From Komagataella phaffii GS115 (taxonomy: Eukaryota; Ascomycota; Pichiomycetes; Pichiales; Pichiaceae), in assembly GCF_000027005.1 (NCBI RefSeq), contig NC_012964.1, positions 1,922,001 to 1,986,000 of the forward strand: DNA of 64,000 nt. Direction: 5' to 3'. Below the pieces are notes generated by a model, which did not search any database, was not told the DNA's origin, and saw only the letters and a program-made list of their open reading frames with translations. Positions 48,270 to 58,653 of the stretch are shown piece by piece (within the stretch, counting starts at the first letter, position 1; each line of letters begins with the position of its first letter). The position numbers were made by a program, and so were the translations under genes.

Positions 48270-50240
48270 ATGAATTTTTACTATCAAGGTGAATCATCGC
48301 TTAGTATTGACTCCTCGTTTACACAGGAGACAGTGGTCTCAAAGCTGAGGGAGATGGACCTTTCAGTTGTGTCAAGACTGGATGTAGCAAGTAAACATAT
48401 AGTTAAATTCGAACTACCACCAGATATCACTTTCCCCAATCTGTCGTACTGTTCAATCGGTTTTGAAAGTATGCTATCCGATGGTAGTATTCGAACAAGT
48501 CCACTGCAAGAGATAGATATTGACTTTGCGAGCTCCTTCCCAAATATCAAGGAGATTTACATTTCCTGCTGTTCTGAATTGTCCAAAGTTGAATTGTTCC
48601 ACGGAAAAACCTCCACACTGGATAATCTTTCTATCAACTCAAGCTTTGAGTCATCTGACGCATTCTCGCAAACGTTAGATCATATTTTCTCTCATTGTCC
48701 CAAGCTGGCCCAGTTGCAAGTCTCATTCTGTAAATTTGATGGTTCCAATGACAATCGATATGTAATCCCACTCGAAATGTGTCCCCAGCTGAACGATATT
48801 TCTATTTACGATAACGTGGCTTTCTCTGAGGTTCAGATTCGTTCTCAGGTTCCCCGCAAGTTGAAACGTCTTTTCTTTCGAAATAATGTAGGTTTGAAGC
48901 TCATCAAGATAGACCCTGCAGTGAGCATTGTTGGAATTTTGGCGATCAATGATTATGACGAGGAAACAAGACTAGATGCTGATTGCAACACATATAGCAA
49001 ATGTACAAGTATCAACATGTCGACCAGTTGTTTAGTAGAGCTCAACTTCAATAATGTTGTGCTTGACCACCTGGTAACATTAGCTCTTCTTCGACCAACT
49101 GTTGTTAACCAGACGAAACATGCAGATTCAAAAGAGGAAGGGCAGCTTAGTAACATCAAAGATCTAAAGTTGGAAGAAAAAGTTTTAGATGTTTTAAGTG
49201 ATCCAAGTAGATTTCCAAATTTGAAAACCATACTTAGTGAGTTCATGCCAGGCATTAATTCCTACATTGACTGCTTAGACCAATTACCTAGCTTAGACAT
49301 GCTGAATCTGCGTGATAATTCAATTGTCACACCTTTGGAGTTTGTCAAGCCTTCTCAGATATCTTTCCTGACTCTTGAACTTGGCAGATATCCCTCTCTT
49401 AAGGTTGCAAACCAGGTAAAGTTAAGGGAGCTAACCATCAGTCTCCTTGATGAATGTTCAATAATCGAGATATCCAACTGTCCGAAATTGGAGAAGATTG
49501 AACTTTATGGAATTGAACGAAGGAGCATTTTGTCAGTCAAGAATTGTCCTCTCTTGTCTGTCTTCAGGTGGGAAAGAGTTGACTCCATAGAATCGGTTAG
49601 TTTTGACGAAAGTTGTTCAAACCTAAAGGAATTATACATTGAAAACGAAAAACCTTTCAATATGTCCATTCCCGACATTGCTTTGAAGAATCTCAAGTCC
49701 ATACACTTGGGGGAGATACACGAGTTGTCAGGCAGTTTTCCGAATCTTCAATATCTAGAGATAAAATCGGAATCACCCTTCAAACGACTGGAATTAAGAG
49801 ATACTACGAATTTAAAAGAATTAATCGTTCAAGGAATTCCCAACACCTTCAGCATAGACGACACTTCCAGCGTCTCATTTGTATCAACTCCAAAAGAAAC
49901 AGAAGTTCACAAGGTGTTTCAAAAGCTTTTGGAAGAAATTGCTAACACAGATTGTTTAAGAAATTACTCGATTCTAGATAAACTTGATGACTCGCTGGAG
50001 GTGACTGGGACGTTTTTCGGCGGTAAGTTATTTCAAAAAAGCGACAAGAAGCTTTGCTACTTTGAGGAAGAAACTCAGTGCCCTATTTGCTTAGATCAGA
50101 TGAGCGAGGAATGTGTCATTCTTGGGTGCGGCCATGCTTCTCATAAGAAGTGTATTAGAGAACTATTGGTGGAGTCAGATTGCTGCCCCGTTTGCAGCAA
50201 GAGCACCGAGACTAGAAAATTAACACTCGATGCATACTAG
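48270..50240 (+). CDS. Leucine-rich-repeat protein with C-terminal RING-H2 finger
   Basis: I cannot name this 656-residue protein. Most of it (about 15-530) is made of irregular leucine-rich repeats (for example SFPNIKEIYISCCSELSKVEL, KLEKIELYGIERRSILSVKNCPLL). The C-terminus is a RING-H2 finger: C604, C607, C620, H622, H625, C628, C639, C642 (CPICLDQMSEECVILGCGHA onward), then a short tail. This suggests an E3 ubiquitin ligase whose LRR arc binds the substrate (inference). No signal peptide or membrane span is apparent. The frame is intact with an ATG at 48270. Codon use is ordinary. Confidence 0.8.
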   Translation: MNFYYQGESSLSIDSSFTQETVVSKLREMDLSVVSRLDVASKHIVKFELPPDITFPNLSYCSIGFESMLSDGSIRTSPLQEIDIDFASSFPNIKEIYISCCSELSKVELFHGKTSTLDNLSINSSFESSDAFSQTLDHIFSHCPKLAQLQVSFCKFDGSNDNRYVIPLEMCPQLNDISIYDNVAFSEVQIRSQVPRKLKRLFFRNNVGLKLIKIDPAVSIVGILAINDYDEETRLDADCNTYSKCTSINMSTSCLVELNFNNVVLDHLVTLALLRPTVVNQTKHADSKEEGQLSNIKDLKLEEKVLDVLSDPSRFPNLKTILSEFMPGINSYIDCLDQLPSLDMLNLRDNSIVTPLEFVKPSQISFLTLELGRYPSLKVANQVKLRELTISLLDECSIIEISNCPKLEKIELYGIERRSILSVKNCPLLSVFRWERVDSIESVSFDESCSNLKELYIENEKPFNMSIPDIALKNLKSIHLGEIHELSGSFPNLQYLEIKSESPFKRLELRDTTNLKELIVQGIPNTFSIDDTSSVSFVSTPKETEVHKVFQKLLEEIANTDCLRNYSILDKLDDSLEVTGTFFGGKLFQKSDKKLCYFEEETQCPICLDQMSEECVILGCGHASHKKCIRELLVESDCCPVCSKSTETRKLTLDAY

Positions 50241-50473
50241 AAGGTGTTATCTCCCCTTATGTATCAGGTGTCAGATTCCCCTCCTTTCTACCCCTTATAT
50301 AGAGATAGTGATATCAATAAAAATAGAGGTTATAGAGATTGTACTCCGGATAAATCCGAACTCGCTCTTATCTCGCGAAATCTGACATATCAGACAGGGT
50401 AGTCGCTTAATATTTTACTTAGATAAGCTTGCCAGTCTCGTCTCTGAGGTTCCTCTCCATAACTGTGAATTAC

Positions 50474-52570
50474 ATGAACAATAAAAGGAATAGTGACGAG
50501 GCGGGCTCATCTCTATCACCTAGTACTCCTGTTGTTGAAGAGTTTAGGAAATTGAAGGCATGTGCTCGATGTCACCGACTCAAAATACGATGTAAATTCG
50601 TTGACCATTCCTACAAATCCTGCGTGAATTGTTATACAGCCAACTTAGAGTGTTCCATGACGCTTGATCCTACTTTGGCCACAGCTAAGCCAAGGCCAAG
50701 GAAGAAAATCAAGGCAATGGAGAAGCAAAATGCTTTAAGTGAGTTGCACTCACATCTGGATTTAGGGCTTCAAGCCCTCAATAACCTGAAGAATGAACAT
50801 AGTGACAAAGAAACAATAGAGAAGGAATCTACACACCTATTTTTGGCTCAGAAGAAGCTAACTAATATGATAAACTTAGTAAGCCATGAAATTACAAGTA
50901 GAGCAACCAACTCTTCTGAAGGTAAAACTGCCTCCAGTGCCAATAGTATGAAGGAAGGTGTTGTAAGAGCAGTACCCAAGTTACCCTTGATCCCCTTTGA
51001 AAGCAACATAGTTAGGGAGATTACCAAACTAGGTCTAATATCTTTGAAGGAGTGCTCTACCCGGTTTAGCTTTTTCGTCAATGAAATGTTGGAGTACTGG
51101 CCCTGTGTGAATCTCTCGCTATATGCAGATGATTTTGAGTCTCTTCTGGATAAGGACCCGTTATTATTGTTGGGATGTATCTCTGTTACATGTCTTAATA
51201 ATCCTGATCTACATGACACACTGTTGTACTACTTGGAAAGAAATCTAACGCAAAGGGTGACAACTACAGGAGACATTTCGATAAGCATCATCAAGATCTA
51301 TACAATCCTATCACTTTGGTCTTCACCCCCAAAAAGATGGGGCTCATACAAACACCAGCTTAACTTATTGACAGCGATGAATCTTACCCTGTGTCTAGAC
51401 CTGGGCAATGAGAAGTTCAGAAACAACAGCAAAGTCTTAGAGAACAGTTCAGAGGAGAGAGAAATCATCAGAACTTATGTCGGAGTGTACTGTTGCTGTT
51501 CATCTTTAGCTCTTTCTCTCCCTCGTTTTAAAGTTGTTACATGGAATGACAGTTTTGACCAATCGGTAAAGCTACTGCTAATGGGAGAGACAAACCAAAA
51601 TGATAAGTTTTTGGCATATTATGCACAGTTTTTGAAAGTTGGACATGACTACTTCACCATATTCTCTCCTGATCTTTCGATGGGTACACTTATTACGGAC
51701 ATTGAGCAGTTGAAGTCGTTGTGTGAAGAATTTGAAAGAGCAATCTCTAAATGTCTCGCGTCAAGTGGTTTGTTATCAGGATCTTGCAAGCAAAGATTTC
51801 TCATTTCCATCATTTATTATCAAGTTTTGATGTGCTGTTATGATTTTATCGTATGCAAAGTCATATTTCAAACATCTCTTTTTTTGCACTACAGTGAAGA
51901 CCATTTTTACTTATCCGTACTAAATAAGTTGATCCGATCTGCTGAGAAAATTATTGATAGCTTCTTAAATATTTGTGAACTATCAACTAATTTCCCCACA
52001 TTTTTTTACTATCGGCCGATGCATGCTCTTGTCTCGCTGATCAGGGTAAGATTGCTGGTTGTGTCTCAGAAGTTGAATTTGGAGATCGACGTGGAACGGG
52101 AATACGATCGAATCAGTCAAATCATGAAGACTATCTCCAAGAAGTCACTTGTTGCCAAAAAGATGTCAACAATACTTTCGATAGTACAAAAGTGGATGAA
52201 GGTCAGCCACAACTTTACCCAGCATGGATCTGTCAACTCAATGACGGTTCTACTTGATGAACTTGGCACTGAGCATGCAGTTGAAGTGCTTAAAGAGCCC
52301 ACGATAAAATGCGAGGAAAGTTCAAAGCCGAGACCTTCATTAAGCTTCGCTACATTGGCTCCACCTCTTTCTGACGATACCGGGAAAGAAAGCAAAGCTA
52401 CGGATGAAAATCGTATCCTAAACGACATATTTCAGCAGATTGATGATGATATAAATTCATTCTTTCCTTCTTTGCCCACAGACCTCAACCAATGGGATTT
52501 CAATAACGAGTATCTAGAGGGAGACATTGAATCAATGTTTAAAAATGACAGCAACAGTCAATTTTGGTAG
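50474..52570 (+). CDS. Zn2Cys6 (Gal4-type) transcription factor
   Basis: A fungal zinc binuclear cluster regulator of 698 residues. The cluster is near the N-terminus: C30, C33, C40, C50, C53, C60, spacing C-x2-C-x6-C-x9-C-x2-C-x6-C, with the basic HRLKIRCKF loop. A proline/lysine linker (PRPRKKIK) and a helical dimerisation segment (about 80-130) follow. The middle part looks like the fungal-specific regulatory domain, and the acidic C-terminus (NDIFQQIDDDINSFFPSLP) may be an activation region. I cannot assign a target pathway. The ATG at 50474 is chosen; the frame extends 15 codons upstream to a TTG. Confidence 0.85.
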   Translation: MNNKRNSDEAGSSLSPSTPVVEEFRKLKACARCHRLKIRCKFVDHSYKSCVNCYTANLECSMTLDPTLATAKPRPRKKIKAMEKQNALSELHSHLDLGLQALNNLKNEHSDKETIEKESTHLFLAQKKLTNMINLVSHEITSRATNSSEGKTASSANSMKEGVVRAVPKLPLIPFESNIVREITKLGLISLKECSTRFSFFVNEMLEYWPCVNLSLYADDFESLLDKDPLLLLGCISVTCLNNPDLHDTLLYYLERNLTQRVTTTGDISISIIKIYTILSLWSSPPKRWGSYKHQLNLLTAMNLTLCLDLGNEKFRNNSKVLENSSEEREIIRTYVGVYCCCSSLALSLPRFKVVTWNDSFDQSVKLLLMGETNQNDKFLAYYAQFLKVGHDYFTIFSPDLSMGTLITDIEQLKSLCEEFERAISKCLASSGLLSGSCKQRFLISIIYYQVLMCCYDFIVCKVIFQTSLFLHYSEDHFYLSVLNKLIRSAEKIIDSFLNICELSTNFPTFFYYRPMHALVSLIRVRLLVVSQKLNLEIDVEREYDRISQIMKTISKKSLVAKKMSTILSIVQKWMKVSHNFTQHGSVNSMTVLLDELGTEHAVEVLKEPTIKCEESSKPRPSLSFATLAPPLSDDTGKESKATDENRILNDIFQQIDDDINSFFPSLPTDLNQWDFNNEYLEGDIESMFKNDSNSQFW

Positions 52571-52621
52571 TGGAGGGATTGTTCTAAACTATTTACAGTA
52601 TAAATGTTGGTCAGTCTTTAT

Positions 52622-53887
52622 TTATGTCTTAGTAGCATGATATCTCTTTCCCCTAAAGCCAAATATCTGCTGGTTAAACTGGAATACCTCTTGGGGGTTA
52701 AGGTCATTTAGCTCCCATTTAGTGGAACCAAATAGGTTAGATCTCTTTTCAAACAAAATATCCAAATCTTTGTCGTAGTTGTTCAACAACCACTCATAAT
52801 CGTTATCGATATCTTGTTGATGATATCCCGTAACAAAAATTGCACATTTGGAATCCAGCAAACCTGGGATTGATTTCTTCCACTGATCATTGGCTTCTTT
52901 GGAAGAGAGACCAGGGTGGAATAAGAAAAAGCAGTCTAAGTATGGGTCATATGGAAAGAAGTCTTGAGCCTCATGCAATGTGTGGAAATATTCTGTATGG
53001 TGAACATAACAAAGGTTCTCATCATATCTCTGGACAACTGGTCTGGGGTTATAGACGTATTGAGACTTATCCTTATCGTACAGACATTCGGGGCCAATGA
53101 AATGCAACTCAAAAGAAGTTTCAGGAAACAGATACGAAAGTTGTTTCCAAACGTGGCCAGGAAGTTGAGATTCAGCTCTTGCTCCCAGAATAAAAAATCT
53201 CATAGGTCTGTCTTTCAAGGGTGACGATCTACTTTCTGGGTAGAGAGTATAACGCAAAGCAGCCAAAGATTTTAGACCTTCTAAAGTGACGGGACCCTTC
53301 GGCTGTAACAAGTACGGAGAGTATTGATGTAAAAGAGAGGCAATAGTCATCGGATAACTCAACATCTTTGTAACTGCCGCCAATTGAAACTCGGTGTCCA
53401 TAGAGAAGAATTCTCTGGTGTAAAAATAGGTGTCCCAACTTGTTAGATTAATGATCTTATCAGGATGCTGTTCTTGAGGGAAATCAAACTCTGGGAATTG
53501 TCGTCCGCTTCTCAGATCATGTTCGTATATATTAACTTTCTTCAAAATGTTGTAACGGTGTGATTGATGGTACTCTTGATCTTGCTCCCAAGCTTCTTTG
53601 GAATGATGTGTAGGAATTCCCGAGTAGGGACAAGTAAACTCAATATCCTTACTAGTGACTGGACACAACGCTTTAGCTCTGATTGTGGCAGCTCTTTCTC
53701 TCAGTTGAGCTGACGGGGAGCTTTCCCAAGGATGAAATCTGTTCTCCGGAGTGGGGTCATCTGGAGAATTAGGAGGATCGATGCACAGCACAGTTCGTAT
53801 AAACGATCCAATATGCCGGGTCTGGCAAGAGGCAGATTGAAAAGCCATTCGATTGATCATCCTTGTTGGTGTCAACATTATGATCAT
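52622..53887 (-). CDS. MSS51: COX1 translational activator Mss51
   Basis: Mss51 activates translation of mitochondrial COX1 mRNA and couples it to cytochrome oxidase assembly; it senses heme and oxygen through Cys-Pro motifs. From the ATG at 53887 the product has 421 residues (436 in Saccharomyces). Both heme-regulatory motifs are visible: CPV at C75 and CPY at C86 in a zf-like segment (ALCPVTSKDIEFTCPYSGIPTH). The C-terminal domain is conserved (INLTSWDTYFYTREFFSMDTEFQLAAVTKMLSYP region). The N-terminus is rich in Arg/Ser and suits import. An alternative ATG at 53878 would drop three residues. It converges on the Zn2Cys6 gene, 51 nt apart. Confidence 0.92.
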   Translation of the reverse strand: MIIMLTPTRMINRMAFQSASCQTRHIGSFIRTVLCIDPPNSPDDPTPENRFHPWESSPSAQLRERAATIRAKALCPVTSKDIEFTCPYSGIPTHHSKEAWEQDQEYHQSHRYNILKKVNIYEHDLRSGRQFPEFDFPQEQHPDKIINLTSWDTYFYTREFFSMDTEFQLAAVTKMLSYPMTIASLLHQYSPYLLQPKGPVTLEGLKSLAALRYTLYPESRSSPLKDRPMRFFILGARAESQLPGHVWKQLSYLFPETSFELHFIGPECLYDKDKSQYVYNPRPVVQRYDENLCYVHHTEYFHTLHEAQDFFPYDPYLDCFFLFHPGLSSKEANDQWKKSIPGLLDSKCAIFVTGYHQQDIDNDYEWLLNNYDKDLDILFEKRSNLFGSTKWELNDLNPQEVFQFNQQIFGFRGKRYHATKT

Positions 53888-54108
53888 TTGTTGGCTTGTA
53901 GTTATCAATTTGTACTGAGTTTTCCTTTTTTCATTGAAAGCCCGAAAAGTCGTGTCGTGGATAATCAGGCTTGAAGGAGAGTGAAAGAAAAGTCAAGGGA
54001 GCAAAAAAAGAACAATCTATCACGTGAGCAATATGGGGCCTTCGATTTCTTGCCTATCTATCTTTCAATCCTCAATTATAAACCATCGTTATAATAAGTT
54101 GAGGCAGA

Positions 54109-55968
54109 ATGGTACATTTATCTGTTCGTGTCTGGTCTTCTTCTGATGCCCTGGATGAAGTTACCAAAAGATCTTACACTGTCGATCCTTCGGCTACAAT
54201 TCTCGATGTCAAAACACTAGTATGGCGTTTTTCCCCAAATTTGAACTTGGTTCCACGGTGTCAGACAATGAAATACCGATTTCAAGTTTTGCAGGATGAT
54301 TTGGTGTTGGACACCCTTCAAACCAGAGACGTAAGTCTGGAAGTACTAGTCGATGCTTCTAAGAAGGCTGTTGAAGAACCGCCAGTTAGTTATCTCCCTG
54401 TTCGATACGTATTCGACTATCGATTCTCACTAGATCCCATGGATAGCAGAGTACCATACAGAGGAATAATCGGATCAATGAAAACATATGTAGCTGAAAT
54501 GGTTAGGCTAAAGGAGGAAAACATTCTTCTGAAACTGGAAGAGAATGGTGAGCATCTGGATCCTCAGAAACTGCTCAGTGACTATCTGGGACTAGACCTC
54601 CCACCAAAGGATTACACCTTAGTGATCAAAGTTGAATCGTTGGTGCCTTTGGAGGAGCAATCAGAGAACGATCATTCGATTAATGTGATTACGATAGCAA
54701 ACAACATTCTAGAGGATAATGTATTCAAAGTTGATCTTGAGCATACAACTATCGGGGACTTGAAGAAAGAAATGACACATCGATACATCCCACAAGAAAA
54801 ATACGGATTTTCCCCTCTTGACCCAAATAGAATAAAGGCCATTGCTTTGGGTAGGTTGCTTCTGGATGAGGAAAAAGTGGGCGAAATATTTGACTTTGAC
54901 TCACTCACTCAACCTTCGTTCCATGTAGTTATCTCTGCATTATCTGCGGAGGAGAGAGATGAGGCAAGAAAAGCAAGAGGCAATGGAAACATAGAGTTAA
55001 TAAGTAACACTCCACTGACATCATCCTCCAACAACCCGGAATCAAATCTTAAATTCACTGTCTGCTCCACTAACGGTGAGTATGGCACAGTGGAATTGTC
55101 CACTGACCATTACAGAATATCAGATGAGAATATTTCGTTTTCCAGAGATGCGATTCGACAGATTGAAGCTACACTGGGACATGGGTTAATCCTACCAAGA
55201 ATTGAAACTGAGGTTATTAGAGAAACCACAAGAACTGAGGCTAGGCCTACGCATGATGCAGAAAACCCGGAAGAGCTGCCCCAACGTCAACCAGAGCATT
55301 ATCCAGGACCTCCCCTTGCTCAACCTGTTGGAAGAATACGGCAAATGGATTTTTATCTAAACATCAATGGACAGCAAGTTACTGCGGAAGAGTTGGCGGC
55401 ATTTTTCAGCTGGATGAATCAATCATCAAGAGCACTTTATACAGGTGCAAGACGAATCTATGAGAGGAATACGCATAAACGTCTTTTCAAGTTACTAATA
55501 CTAGTTTCCAAACACGTCCTCATCTTCAATCTATCCGTCTATATGTTTGGACTAAATCACGAGATATCCTATAGTTACATGGTTATCTTCCTGCTGCTAT
55601 TTGTTCTTTCAAGAAAGGACATTCTAGACCAAGTGCATACTATTATAGTCGAAGACTTACCTGAATCCACCAATAGAACATTGACCACAGTGACTGTTGG
55701 ATCCAGAACAATAGGACATGCTGTACGATTTGCAAAGGAGGCTCTATATCAAAGGCTCATTTACCTTGGCATTGGAAATAACAGAGAAGGGCTGATCGAT
55801 CCCCTGGCATCTCAACCATCAGAAGAGCAGCTAGGCAGTCTAAGGAACAAGATTCAAATTGCGTTGCAGGATGTATATCTAGCGGTTATTTGCATGTTTC
55901 CAGGTATTTACCAGACTTTCAATGATCAAATGACCAGTAGGAGGAGCATAAATAGCGTAAGTAACTGA
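54109..55968 (+). CDS. USA1: Usa1/HERP-like ERAD membrane protein
   Basis: Usa1 is a scaffold of the Hrd1 ubiquitin ligase in ER-associated degradation. This 619-residue product has two ubiquitin-like stretches: an N-terminal one (VRVWSSSDALDEVTKRSYTVD) and a second at about 205-280 ending VISALSAEERDE. A hydrophobic region of two spans lies at about 465-505 (LFKLLILVSKHVLIFNL, then YSYMVIFLLLFVLS). A soluble C-terminal domain follows, in the order expected for Usa1. It is shorter than Saccharomyces Usa1 (838), and direct residue identity could not be judged, so the name is tentative. The ATG at 54109 is the first in frame. Confidence 0.62.
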   Translation: MVHLSVRVWSSSDALDEVTKRSYTVDPSATILDVKTLVWRFSPNLNLVPRCQTMKYRFQVLQDDLVLDTLQTRDVSLEVLVDASKKAVEEPPVSYLPVRYVFDYRFSLDPMDSRVPYRGIIGSMKTYVAEMVRLKEENILLKLEENGEHLDPQKLLSDYLGLDLPPKDYTLVIKVESLVPLEEQSENDHSINVITIANNILEDNVFKVDLEHTTIGDLKKEMTHRYIPQEKYGFSPLDPNRIKAIALGRLLLDEEKVGEIFDFDSLTQPSFHVVISALSAEERDEARKARGNGNIELISNTPLTSSSNNPESNLKFTVCSTNGEYGTVELSTDHYRISDENISFSRDAIRQIEATLGHGLILPRIETEVIRETTRTEARPTHDAENPEELPQRQPEHYPGPPLAQPVGRIRQMDFYLNINGQQVTAEELAAFFSWMNQSSRALYTGARRIYERNTHKRLFKLLILVSKHVLIFNLSVYMFGLNHEISYSYMVIFLLLFVLSRKDILDQVHTIIVEDLPESTNRTLTTVTVGSRTIGHAVRFAKEALYQRLIYLGIGNNREGLIDPLASQPSEEQLGSLRNKIQIALQDVYLAVICMFPGIYQTFNDQMTSRRSINSVSN

Positions 55969-56381
55969 ATGGTTAATGAATTGTGGTTTCACTTGGTCAA
56001 TTGGAACTGGGAACTTTGCAACTTGGTGGCGCGACGATGCAGCAATTGGACATCAAGCTAACTCATTTGTAGGCCATTCCGTCTTGCTCATCATTCCCTT
56101 GAGGCAATTGGTTTTCCACACCCCTTACTTTCATTGAATAATTAATTCTCATTAAATTACCTCGCAACCACCTGGGTCGGTCGATTAGGTAATCTGTTAA
56201 CTAGATAAGAAGGATCTAGTACGTGGTCGTACGCGAAACTTTAATAAGCAAAGTCGGCCCAGATTTTAACTGTCCCGGCTATATAAGGAGTGAGAGTTCC
56301 CCTTGGACGCCACAGTTCTTATTAACATCAGATCTTTCTTTTCGACTTAGTACAAGAACAGAATCACAGAAACTAATAGCA
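55969..56381. other. Intergenic, TSA1 promoter region
   Basis: About 410 nt with a TATA box (listed) and a CCCCT (STRE-type) motif at 56121-56125. No gene found. Confidence 0.5.
56280..56287 (+). promoter_or_regulatory. TATA box of TSA1
   Basis: TATATAAG lies about 95 nt before the TSA1 ATG and is probably the TATA element. Confidence 0.55.
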
Positions 56382-56969
56382 ATGGCTCCAATTATTCAGA
56401 AACCAGCTCCATTCTTCAAGAAGACTGCCGTCGTCGACGGTGTTTTTGAGGAAGTCTCCTTGGATCAATATAAAGGAAAGTGGGTCCTTTTGGCTTTCAT
56501 TCCTTTGGCTTTCACTTTCGTCTGCCCAACTGAGATCATTGCCTACTCCGAGGCTGCCAAGCAGTTTGCTGAGGAGGGTGCCCAAGTTCTCTTTGCCTCC
56601 ACCGACTCAGAGTACTCTCTGTTGGCTTGGACTAACGTCGCTAGACAGGATGGTGGTCTAGGCCCAGTCAACATCCCATTGTTGGCTGACACCAACCACA
56701 CTTTGTCTAAGGACTACGGTGTTTTAATTGAGGAGGAAGGTGTTGCTCTGAGAGGTATTTTCCTGATTGACCCTAAGGGAGTTTTGAGACAGATCACTAT
56801 CAACGATCTGCCAGTCGGAAGATCTGTTGAGGAGTCCCTGAGACTTCTTAAGGCCTTCAAGTTCACTGACGAGCACGGTGAAGTTTGCCCAGCTAACTGG
56901 CAACCAGGTGCTGATACCATCAAGCCAGAAGTTGATGCTTCCAAGGAATTCTTTTCCAAGTCCAAATAG
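56382..56969 (+). CDS. TSA1: Typical 2-Cys peroxiredoxin Tsa1
   Basis: Reduces peroxides at the expense of thioredoxin (the TRR1 homologue is also in this window). From the ATG at 56382 the product has 195 residues. The peroxidatic cysteine is C48 (FTFVCPTE), the resolving one C169 (EVCPANW), and the GGLG loop is present. The C-terminal YF motif that goes with peroxide sensitivity reads FF here (KEFFSKSK). Codon bias is very strong, as in an abundant protein. The frame stays open upstream to 56223 but has no other ATG. An upstream TATA box and STRE-like motif agree with stress control. Confidence 0.95.
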   Translation: MAPIIQKPAPFFKKTAVVDGVFEEVSLDQYKGKWVLLAFIPLAFTFVCPTEIIAYSEAAKQFAEEGAQVLFASTDSEYSLLAWTNVARQDGGLGPVNIPLLADTNHTLSKDYGVLIEEEGVALRGIFLIDPKGVLRQITINDLPVGRSVEESLRLLKAFKFTDEHGEVCPANWQPGADTIKPEVDASKEFFSKSK

Positions 56970-57031
56970 ATAGAAATAAACTAGAATAGTTAGATTAAAT
57001 GTAATCCACATTTTTACATAAATGTACTGTT

Positions 57032-57592
57032 TTACTCTTCTAGAACAAATGCCCTCAACTCTTGATATGCTTTCTCCAGGTCGTCGTTGACAATAACTTT
57101 GTCATGAGCTCCCGTCTCAGCATATTCTAACTCAGCTTTGGCAGCGTCTAATCTTTTGCGAATACTCTCTTCTGTCTCAGTGCCTCTACTTACCAAACGC
57201 TTTTGCAATTCTTCAATGGAAGGAGGAGCTAGGAACAGAAAACGGGCATTCAAGTTGGTGTTCTTTACACTCTTGACACCTTGCATATCAATATCCAAAA
57301 TGCAAGTCTTTCCCAATTTGCGTGAAACATCATCCACAGCCTTAATCGTAGTTCCATAGTAGTTCCCGGAAAACTTGGCCCATTCTATGAAGGCGTTTTC
57401 CTTGATCAGAGACTCAAACTCGTCAACAGAACAAAAGTTGTAATGAACTCCGTTCTCTTCACCAGGACGAGGACTTCTCGTGGTGTTTGAAACAGAAAAT
57501 CCATATTTACTTGGAAATTCAGCAAACAGCCTTTTCAAGAGTGTAGATTTACCCGTGCCAGAGGGGCCAGAAATAACTATTGGACGAGCCAT
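57032..57592 (-). CDS. GUK1: Guanylate kinase
   Basis: Phosphorylates GMP to GDP, an essential step in guanine nucleotide and GDP-mannose supply. The 186 residues match Saccharomyces Guk1 (187). The P-loop GPSGTGKS spans 9-16. The GMP-binding region [21 protein letters not shown] and [14 protein letters not shown] are both conserved, and the CILDIDMQG strand is present. The start is the ATG at 57592. It converges on TSA1, 62 nt apart. Confidence 0.97.
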   Translation of the reverse strand: MARPIVISGPSGTGKSTLLKRLFAEFPSKYGFSVSNTTRSPRPGEENGVHYNFCSVDEFESLIKENAFIEWAKFSGNYYGTTIKAVDDVSRKLGKTCILDIDMQGVKSVKNTNLNARFLFLAPPSIEELQKRLVSRGTETEESIRKRLDAAKAELEYAETGAHDKVIVNDDLEKAYQELRAFVLEE

Positions 57593-57990
57593 TTGCCACA
57601 GTTCGCAGATAATGATGGTTTAAACCAGCTAATGTCAAATATTTTTCCAACGACGTGTATTGAGTGGTACACCGTTAAATGGCAATGTATGAGGAAGTCC
57701 TTTAGGTTGGTCAAACGAAACGAATATCCAGCATCAATGTAAAGAGCAGTATACAATCTTTTGTTCCACGTATAATCTCTTAGTTTCAATTCTTACAGGA
57801 ACGTTCATTGCCGGTCAACTCGCTGTTGATCATAGATAGGGTCTCTTCTGCAACTAGAAACAGTCTGCGATAAAGATGAAGCGCGAAAGGAATTGGCTTA
57901 TTGATAGAAAGAATATTTAGGCCTCACTCTCAATCTCTCCTACAACTGCACCTTCTATCTTTTGTCTGTCTTACCACGGTAGTTCATCCA
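57593..57990. other. Divergent promoter region GUK1/PTH2
   Basis: About 400 nt between divergent genes. The PTH2 frame extends back to 57901 but from a TTG only. No other gene found. Confidence 0.5.
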
Positions 57991-58653
57991 ATGTCAGACA
58001 GAGTTCATCTAATAGGAATCAGTGCCCTGTCATTGTTTACTGGCGCTTGTTTGGGTGCCCTATGGGTACTTAACTCCCCTTCATTAGGCACTAAATCATA
58101 CACATCCGGAAATGCAAGAAGTAGCCCCAAGTCTAAATGTCAAACGCCAGCATCTTCAGATTACTTGTCAGACTTTGAGCACACAAGTGGCGAGTCTAGT
58201 TTTGATGAGGTTGACGACGAATCAGTGGAACTAGCTGAGGAAGAAGAGTATCTTGAGATTGATTCCAAGCCATTGAATGACATCCCTGGCGAATGTAAAA
58301 TGGTGTTTGCCATAAGGCAAGATCTCAAAATGGAAAAGGGGAAGATTGCCGCTCAGTGTTGTCACGCTGCAGTTTCATTGTACAGAATGATGTTTCAGGG
58401 AGAAGTCTCCAAGAATTTGGATCTTCTGAAGAGATGGGAGTCCTTGGGGCAGGCCAAGATAACATTAAAGTGTCCAAATCAAGACGAGATGGATCTTTTG
58501 TATGCCAAGGCCATTTCTTTGAATGTTAATGCTTATATAGTGCACGATGCTGGAAGAACACAGATAGCTGCTGGAAGCGCAACTGTGCTAGGTTTGGGAC
58601 CAGCACCAAACTCAGTTCTGGACCAGATAACAGGAAACCTCAAGTTATATTGA
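57991..58653 (+). CDS. PTH2: Peptidyl-tRNA hydrolase 2
   Basis: Releases peptides from stalled peptidyl-tRNA, probably at the mitochondrial outer membrane. The 220-residue product (ATG at 57991) starts with a membrane anchor (about 7-27, LIGISALSLFTGACLGALWVL). An acidic linker and the PTH2 domain (about 98-220) follow. The PTH2 signatures are KMVFAIRQDLKMEKGKIAAQCCHAAVSLYR and the C-terminal AGRTQIAAGSATVLGLGPAP. Length is close to Saccharomyces Pth2 (208). Confidence 0.93.
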   Translation: MSDRVHLIGISALSLFTGACLGALWVLNSPSLGTKSYTSGNARSSPKSKCQTPASSDYLSDFEHTSGESSFDEVDDESVELAEEEEYLEIDSKPLNDIPGECKMVFAIRQDLKMEKGKIAAQCCHAAVSLYRMMFQGEVSKNLDLLKRWESLGQAKITLKCPNQDEMDLLYAKAISLNVNAYIVHDAGRTQIAAGSATVLGLGPAPNSVLDQITGNLKLY

